Source of the DNA: Microvelia longipes
Lineage: Eukaryota; Arthropoda; Insecta; Hemiptera; Veliidae
Direction: 5' to 3'
Length of the DNA stretch: 64,000 nt
NCBI GenBank assembly: GCA_018340805.1
Contig: JACMZG010001914.1
Coordinates: 48,673,104-48,737,103, forward strand
In this document: in pieces, positions 57,476-64,000 of the stretch
Position numbering within the stretch: position 1 is the stretch's first letter
Layout of the letters: every line of letters begins with the position of its first letter
Notes under the pieces: generated by a model
The model's database searches: none
What the model was told of the DNA's origin: nothing
Seen by the model: the letters and a program-made list of their open reading frames with translations, nothing else
Position numbers and translations under genes: made by a program

Positions 57476-59513
57476 TGTTTCAATCTTTGTTTAGTTTTGA
57501 CAAAATCAAAATATTTATATGCAATGAAAACTGCATTCGAAATGCGTTTCAGCTTAAAAACAAAATTATACTGCACATTGCAGTATATTGTTTTTATAAT
57601 TTTGACGCATTCTACTCACCCACTATTCAAATTTAGAACAAGATAAAAAAAGAAGTTGAATGAAAATAGCTATTAAATGTAGAGGTGGATAAACAATGTG
57701 TAAATATATTCACTATTTGGAGCCAAGATGCATTGAAAATCAGGTTTTTATTTATTTATATTTATGTCGTGCTGAATAACTCAAAAACACGAGCCAAACA
57801 TTCTACCCCACGAACATTTCCTTGTTTTTGTATTCAATATATTTAAATTTTGTCTAAAATCAAAATTTTCAAATTTAAATTTAGAAATAATCATTAGTTT
57901 GTTTCCTACTTTTTTTGAGTTTCTAGGTAAACATGTATTAAATTTTAAGTAAAAAATACACATTTTGCTTTTTTGTGCATTCTTTAGGTTTAAAATGAAA
58001 GCGATTTTCTTCTTAGACTTTTATTGCTTGAGTTATAAATAGAATAAAATTAAATCATGAATAATTGATAAATCAATGTTAAAAAATGTAATTCACTTGT
58101 ATTCTTTTTCAACCCAAACGGGAACCTCTAAAACTCATAGTTTCTTCCGTATAAATGTTGCACATGCAACTTATCAATTTCTATTTAAAATAAGCTCCTA
58201 AAATAATTTATTTATAAATTTAATTAAAAATTTATATAAATATAAATTTATTTATAATTAAATTTAATTAATTTATAATTTAATTTGGATATCGTAATTT
58301 AAAATCTTGTTACACGTATTATTTATATTGACTAACATGACACGTGTAGAAGGTGTTAAAATTAAAAATTAGTTTAGCTAAAAATAAAGAGATATTTTTT
58401 TTTTAATTCATGGTTACATTTTTTAGTGATAAGAATTCTTATGACACCACCTTCAATTTGAAGATAAGAAAAGATGTCACAATATTTATGAATTATGAAC
58501 ACTTGAATAATTTTGGGTAGGGAAGCAATTTGGGTCAAACCACTTCTCCTAAAATTATATAGGTTTTGTCATAGTTCTTTTATGATTAAATTTTAATTTT
58601 TTAGCTATTTAGTCTTAAATCTATTAGATTTCTAGATACATCTTTTTCCAACTTTTGTTGTATCATTCAAATTCATCTCTTCTCTCTCTTTCTTTATTCG
58701 CTTTTCTTTAAATATTAAATAATATTTACAATTCTTACTTTTGTATACAATTTAAACTTAAACAACTTTTTTTTAAAAGTAACCTTATTTTTATTGATAC
58801 TTTATATTTTATAAGTTTATGTTTTCATAATTTTATTGGTGCATTTGAATTTTTCTTTCGAAATTTTTTCAACAATTAATAATTATTTCAAACGTTTTTA
58901 ATTATTCTTTTATTAAATAATTATTTTATTTTATTATTTATATGAAATATTATTTTATTTATTTATTATTGTAAAATTTTATTTAATCATTTTTATGTGA
59001 AATTTTATTTTAATCATTTATTTATGTGAAATATTATTTTATTCTATTATTTATGTGAACTATTTTTTATTCAATTATTTATGTGAACTATTTTTTATTA
59101 ATTTATTTATGTGAACTATTTTATTCAATTATTTTATTCTATTACTCATATGAAATAAGAAGAATTATTATTTAAAATAATTCAATCACTAAAAAACTTG
59201 ATATTGATTTTTTTAAATGATTTTTTTATTACTATTTTATCTAATGTTTAATTAAGTTCTTTGTATAAATACTTGAATAATATATTTAAGTAAATGTAAT
59301 AGCAAAAAAATCTTATAATACTAAATAAGTAAAAAAATTATTTGTCCTTAATAAAAAATAATAACAATTAACAATGGACGTAAAGGTAAGAATTATTATT
59401 TATTCATTATTTTTAATTAAATAAAAAAAAAACCTTTTACTTAACCCAGGTTTATTATTTTATTTAATTTCTGTTTGTTATTTCTTTATTTGCTTTTTGT
59501 TCGTCTTTGCATC
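57476..59513. other. Very AT-rich sequence, nothing assigned
   Basis: Includes an irregular tatgtgaaatattattttatt repeat at about 58920-59160 (period about 30-40). No gene is recognised. Confidence 0.45.
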
Positions 59514-59815
<302 letters not shown>

Positions 59816-60742
59816 ATATTCGTAATTATTTCTATTCTTGCTAAGACAGACGTAAATATGATGCAAAGACGAACAAAAGGCACATAAAGAAAAAAAATGT
59901 TTGAAAATAAAATATTACATACAACTGCCAAATAGAGATAAAAATTAGTTTTACATATGCGTGCTATATTTCTATAAGATAGTTGAGAGTTTAGTTTATC
60001 AATTTGTTAAAAAAAAACCAACTATTTCATATACGCACATAATATGTCAGACAGTTGTATGTTTCCTCTTTCACTAAACATATAATATGGATGAGTTTGA
60101 AAGATAAGAAGAGTTTTAAAAATATAGAGCAAGGTTAGAAGCTAGGCTACAAAAAGCCTCTAACGAGGTCACAATACACTTGTACGAATCTGTGTGGACA
60201 TAGTTTATGTGTGACATAGAAATACACAATATATGCGTATATTCTATGTCGAATGTGTAACACGTGTGAGACACACCAATACATATATACATTTTTTTTT
60301 TCTGTGTTCAATATACATATACGAATACGTATATTGAGTCTGAAAGAAGTATATGTGCGAATATTTTAGTCGTTCAAAATCTAGTGTAACCTTATAAATA
60401 ACAATCGTCCAGTTATATAACTCCCTCTAAATTTGACACGTGGAATTTTTACATTTATTTTTAAATAAGTGCCAAAAGTGTGTATACTGTGGGCGTTGGA
60501 GGTGGGACAATGATTTGTTTATAATAATAATTAAATTTAAATTCGTTAATATCATTTTAAATTGATAAATATTATTATAAATTTAAAATAAAATATTTAT
60601 AAAACGTAAAGAAATTATATACAACACTCTGTAGTAGAATGGTAGTGAGGTTGTAAAAGCAAGTAGATTAGTTAAGGGTACCTGACACCTGCCCTTAGTA
60701 TAAACCAATTTAGTTATAAAACTTGACTGAGTAGTTCAACAA
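59816..60742. other. Sequence upstream of the tRNA gene
   Basis: Many short self-complementary tacgtata-type words at 60.2-60.35 kb. No gene is recognised. Confidence 0.4.
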
Positions 60743-60815
60743 GCCCGGCTAGCTCAGTCGGTAGAGCATGAGACTCTTAATCTCAGGGTCGTGGGTTCGA
60801 GCCCCACGTTGGGCG
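60743..60815 (+). tRNA. tRNA-Lys: tRNA-Lys (CTT)
   Basis: A 73-nt cloverleaf with no intron. The acceptor is GCCCGGC/GTTGGGC (with G-U pairs) plus discriminator G. The D arm is GCTC/GAGC, the anticodon stem TGAGA/TCTCA with loop CTCTTAA, giving anticodon CTT at 60776-60778. The T arm is GTGGG/CCCAC with loop TTCGAGC. The A box (about 60750-60761) and B box (about 60794-60804) are intact. CCA is not encoded, as normal for eukaryotic nuclear genes. It reads AAG codons and looks fully functional. Confidence 0.98.
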
Positions 60816-60820
60816 TCTAC

Positions 60821-60825
60821 TTTTT
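60821..60825 (+). terminator. Pol III T-run terminator
   Basis: TTTTT five bases after the tRNA-Lys 3' end. Confidence 0.85.
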
Positions 60826-61317
60826 CTAACGCTCTCCTAGTTTCACAACCTAGAACGCATCAAAAGCTGAAGATAAATTATGTTGAAGCATGTTCTATAG
60901 TTTAATATAGTTAGTAGTATTAAGTTTGCTTTTACTAATTAAGTACTTTTCTCTGATTAGTACTTTACTTAAGTACTTTAGTCAGTATTAGTGAATGACT
61001 CGTGATTAGTTTTTCAGTACTTAAATATTTTAGTACTGGTACTTTATTTTTTTGAAAATCGTACATTCATTTATATTTTTTAAACATCTTTAAAGGTAGT
61101 TGGTTGTTCGCTAACTTTATTTTTCACTTGTGTTTTAATTCCAACTTTAATTTTGAACTAAAGGTTGAAATATTTTGTGATTTTGATTAAACTTGTAGAA
61201 TAAAAGTTGTTCCTTCGGAAAACACCTTATAATGGAATTGTATTGACAGACTATTTACTGTTTGCCTTCTTACAGACAGCTCAGACAAGTACTTCATACA
61301 TAAGTAATACTTATGGA
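60826..61317. other. AT-rich sequence, nothing assigned
   Basis: A loose repeat of tactttacttaagtacttt words at about 60930-61040. Nothing else. Confidence 0.4.
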
Positions 61318-61556
61318 GCCTCCTCCGTTGACGAGGTCTTTAAAGCGACAGTATTTATACTGACCTTTGATACCACGGAGGTCTAGGGTTCGTATCCTAG
61401 GTTACACACTCTGTTTATATAGGATTTGTTTGAATAAATTCTCGCCAACTTTAGCCTATATTTTGAGAGTAATGGTTGCCACTACTGTTTGAGGTAGTTC
61501 ACGCAAGTTATTTCGGAGAGCCACCTGTGCGTTATTAGGATTATTATATTATTACT
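61318..61556 (+). mobile_element. tRNA-derived SINE, copy 3
   Basis: The head gcctcctccgttgacgaggt is followed by a gacagt/actgac-like stem and the B box agggttcgtatcct, matching copy 2 (ccacggaggtct shared exactly). The body shares ctcgccaacttta with copy 1. It ends in an (ATT)n tail. No clear target duplication was found. Confidence 0.8.
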
Positions 61557-61589
61557 TTAGACTTAAATTACTTATTACTCAAAAATATT

Positions 61590-61740
61590 CATTCAAATAT
61601 TTCACACAAAAGTATACATTTATATATTCATCAAAATATTTCACACAAAAATATTCATTTATCTATTCATCAAAATAATTCACACAAAAATATTCATTTA
61701 TATATTCATCAAAATATTTCACACAATAATATTCATATTT
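61590..61740. repeat. 39 bp minisatellite, about 4 units
   Basis: The unit is atatttcacacaaaaatatt plus catttatatattcatcaaa, directly after the third SINE. Confidence 0.9.
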
Positions 61741-61942
61741 TATTACTATAAAATACTTTATTACTTCGCTTCCTACATTATCATACTAAATTAATTTGTT
61801 AATTTATGTCCAATTTAAAAATGCTTCTTTTTTTAAAATGATTTATTCCTTAATTTTTTTTTAATGTTAATACACTTATGCCAAAATTTGGTAATTGTTT
61901 GTAAAGGTATTTATAATCCCATTTCTGGTGTATGTGATCAAA

Positions 61943-62012
61943 AGACGCCTTATTATCGGACGGGTAGTCTTTATACGGACGCCTTATTGTCGGACGGGTA
62001 GACTTTATACTC
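61943..62012. repeat. 35 bp tandem duplication
   Basis: gacgccttattatcggacgg with gtagtctttatac occurs twice, with two or three differences. Confidence 0.9.
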
Positions 62013-62689
62013 AGCACTTACATGATGTAGAGGTTTAATCTAAATAGTAACTGAAGTACTGTCGCGTCGTACTGAACTCTATCATTGTAATCACTTGTAA
62101 TGTTAGTGGTTGTCTTTAACCATGTATATGGATAGTACAAGCTCACTTTTTAAGAAATCTGTAAAAAAGATAAGTAAAGCGTTGCATCGAGAACTCACCT
62201 CTCACCTCAAAAGAATAAATAAAATATTTTAACTAAAAATATAAATGATTAAATAAAGTAAATTGGGCTACCTTCGTTCTCTGATTTTTTTTAAATTTAA
62301 TTGTGGAATTTAGAAAAACTATTATATAATTACGAATTAAAAAGGGCTCGCTTACCTTGCAAGATTGCTTATATTAGTAATTATACGTAGGGATCGCTTC
62401 AATTGCTAGATTAAGTATATTGATAATTACGCTCGCTTCGCTCGTTAGATTATTATTCTTATATTAACATGATACATGATAATAGTGGTATATATGATAC
62501 ATATATGAATTATAGATAGCTGGACTAAATTCTTAAAGTTGGTAGCATTGACTGGTGATAATAGGTATGACAAGGCTTTAAACTATAAAGAGGATTTAAC
62601 AAATAGTTATTGATTCATTTAAATATGTTTAATATTTAAGGCAAAGTTTTATGCGTTTTAGTATAATTATATGTTATTATATTAGAGTA
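62013..62689. other. AT-rich sequence, nothing assigned
   Basis: A cgctcgcttcgctcgtta word near 62430 matches the GCTTCGCTCG motif of families A and E. No gene is recognised. Confidence 0.4.
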
Positions 62690-62850
62690 CGACACACGGC
62701 TAAAATCAATTGACAGCGCGGGAAAATAGTGTTCAGGAACCAATAAGGTTGGCCTGATTGAAATTAAGGGCGTGGTTTGACATCCAGGACTAACCTCATT
62801 GGGTCCCTCGCTTTTTTCCCCCGCTGTCAATTGATTTTAGCCGTGTGTCG
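62690..62850. mobile_element. TA-flanked MITE, 161 bp
   Basis: Perfect TIRs of 29 bp starting CGACACACGGCTAAAATC, extended imperfectly to about 37 bp, with TA on both sides (62688-62689, 62851-62852). The TA duplication fits Tc1/mariner-type elements. The 64-codon minus ORF over it is spurious. Confidence 0.85.
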
Positions 62851-62852
62851 TA

Positions 62853-63639
62853 TTATAATTCCTAAAGATCTATAAAACACCTTTAATATCTAAGGTTATT
62901 AAGTATTAGTAGGTATACTACGTAATCTTTGTTTAATAACACTTTCCACTGACAAAAGTTAGTTTTTATGACAAATCCTATTGTATAGGATAGGATTTTA
63001 AGAAAATTATTTGTGGCGGGAACTTGAAAACCTCCCCATCAGGTAACCTGAAGGCTACCTTTCTCTAACTGTCTATTATACATATAGTAAGTATATATGT
63101 ATATAAATGTATATATGTGTGTATGATTGTGTATATATTTATTATAATATTGTTATTGTATATTATATAATAATTATATTAGTAATACATTATTATTATT
63201 ATTCCATTATTTACTTATAACTAATACATTGTTTCTGTAAATATAAAAATTAAAGAAGTTCTTAGGGATTGCAAAATTGTAATATTTAGTTATATAGATT
63301 ATTAAGTTTACTTGTTTATTGTTTACTGTCTACTACTGTTTACTTTGTTACTGTCTATTAGTTTACTGTCCTATAAGTGTAATTGTTTCTATTTAAAATT
63401 TAAATAAGTAAACCTACCATAATTTCTACTAAGTCCTGAGCGCATGTAGTATTATCAATGGATTTTTTTTTGGAAAAAAAAAAACATATAGTAAGTAAGG
63501 CTTGGTAAATTGCGTATAATTATAATTTTATACTGTGGAATAGGGCTCTCTCCATTAATGATTGCAGGTATTATTCATCAACTTAAGCAAAACAGAGAAT
63601 GCTTGCTCACCTTGCTTTGTTCGCAAGAATGATTAGTAT
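62853..63639. other. AT-rich sequence, nothing assigned
   Basis: A tatatgtatataaatgtat repeat-like stretch near 63.1 kb. Otherwise nothing. Confidence 0.4.
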
Positions 63640-63825
63640 CAACTTTCAAGCATAAATACACTTTGAGATACGATGATAACACACACTCACAGACAGGCAA
63701 CTTAAGAACGCTAGAAACAGATAATTCCGGTGACATCCTAGTTATTGATTTTTTTTGCGAACAATACTTTTCCTATTTACCTACGGTATTAATAAGGAAA
63801 TGTAAATAAGGCTTGCTTCGCTCGC
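63640..63825 (+). mobile_element. Family A fragment
   Basis: aagcataaatacacttt, gatacgatgataacacaca, gaaacagataattccggtg, gcgaacaatacttttcc, and acggtattaataaggaaa, then gcttgcttcgctcgct. Confidence 0.75.
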
Positions 63826-63827
63826 TA

Positions 63828-63851
63828 GGTAGTAGTAGTAGTAGTAGTAAT
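63828..63851. repeat. (TAG)n microsatellite, probably a LINE tail
   Basis: About eight TAG/TAA units at the end of the LINE-like segment described next; on the minus strand this is a (CTA)n tail. Confidence 0.8.
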
Positions 63852-64000
63852 AGGGTGGGGAGGCAAAGCCAGGCAAATAGGCCATGTTGTTGGCCCCTTC
63901 TTGCTAGCCCCGATTCCTTAGTCTACACCGCCTCTACCAAGAATCTCTTGGAAAGGTTGATATATTGTAGGATATCTCTCCAACTATGAGAAGAAAGGTC
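63852..64000 (-). pseudogene. 3' end of a LINE, cut by the window edge
   Basis: On the minus strand the last codons read HSWRDILQYINLSKRFLVEAV followed by a stop at 63923-63925, a GC-richer 3' UTR of about 70 bp, and a (CTA)n tail. A short C-terminal helix of the form DILxFIxLSKRF and a microsatellite tail are typical of non-LTR retrotransposon ORF2 ends. Only about 25 codons are visible, so the clade is not assigned. Confidence 0.45.

Overview
The window looks like AT-rich, repeat-dense, non-coding DNA from an invertebrate nuclear genome, most likely an arthropod. The reasons are a eukaryotic tRNA-Lys(CTT) gene with a pol III terminator, a BEL/Pao-type LTR retrotransposon, tRNA-derived SINEs, a 5S-rRNA-derived repeat, many MITEs, and long (AT)n runs. 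There is no operon or prokaryotic feature. I found no convincing host protein-coding exon. The only long open frames (29.3-31.5 kb) belong to the retrotransposon. Almost all other short ORFs are read-through of microsatellites, minisatellites or transposon arms. The species cannot be named from this sequence alone.

Layout. 0-9 kb: AT-rich DNA with minisatellites (about 30 bp units carrying CACGTG at 5.1-5.35 kb, about 31 bp units at 6.7-7.05 kb, a 75 bp dimeric array at 7.95-8.3 kb) and a weak ISXO2/Merlin-like transposase fossil at 4.7-4.9 kb. 9-18 kb: several copies of an interspersed repeat, here called family A (the fullest at 10.95-11.87 kb, with an embedded 5S-rRNA-like segment), and arrays at 13.1-13.5 and 15.6-16.1 kb. 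18-22 kb: a family B MITE split by a non-autonomous hAT element, a 670 bp TIR element whose interior is a minisatellite, and an array of about 88 bp units. 24-28.2 kb: a SINE inserted in a 5S-like family A copy, a 693 bp foldback, and the first copy of family E. 28.9-32.6 kb: a SINE interrupted by a 3,078 bp BEL/Pao element with 5 bp target duplications, then a 256 bp palindrome.

33-45 kb: mostly unassigned AT-rich DNA, with an inverted pair at 36.5/39.0 kb, simple repeats, and a TA-flanked MITE at 44.9-45.35 kb. 45.8-55 kb: family A, B and hAT fragments, a foldback with a repeated peptide-coding unit, the inverted second copy of family E, and a 1.1 kb array of 35 bp units. 54.7-64 kb: a MITE with 8 bp target duplications, a foldback-like element with a 10 bp direct repeat, a 300 bp (AT)n tract, the tRNA-Lys gene, a third SINE, a 161 bp MITE, and the 3' end of a LINE at the window edge.

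The two signals I consider most worth following are these. (1) In the BEL/Pao element, the 14 bases immediately after the 5' LTR are the exact reverse complement of a stretch inside its own LTR and do not look like a tRNA primer site, which suggests self-primed reverse transcription. (2) Family A carries a 5S-rRNA-derived segment in at least four places. The element edges and family names A-E are my own, from comparing copies inside this window. Superfamily assignments rest on TIR and target-site-duplication form, not on database searches.
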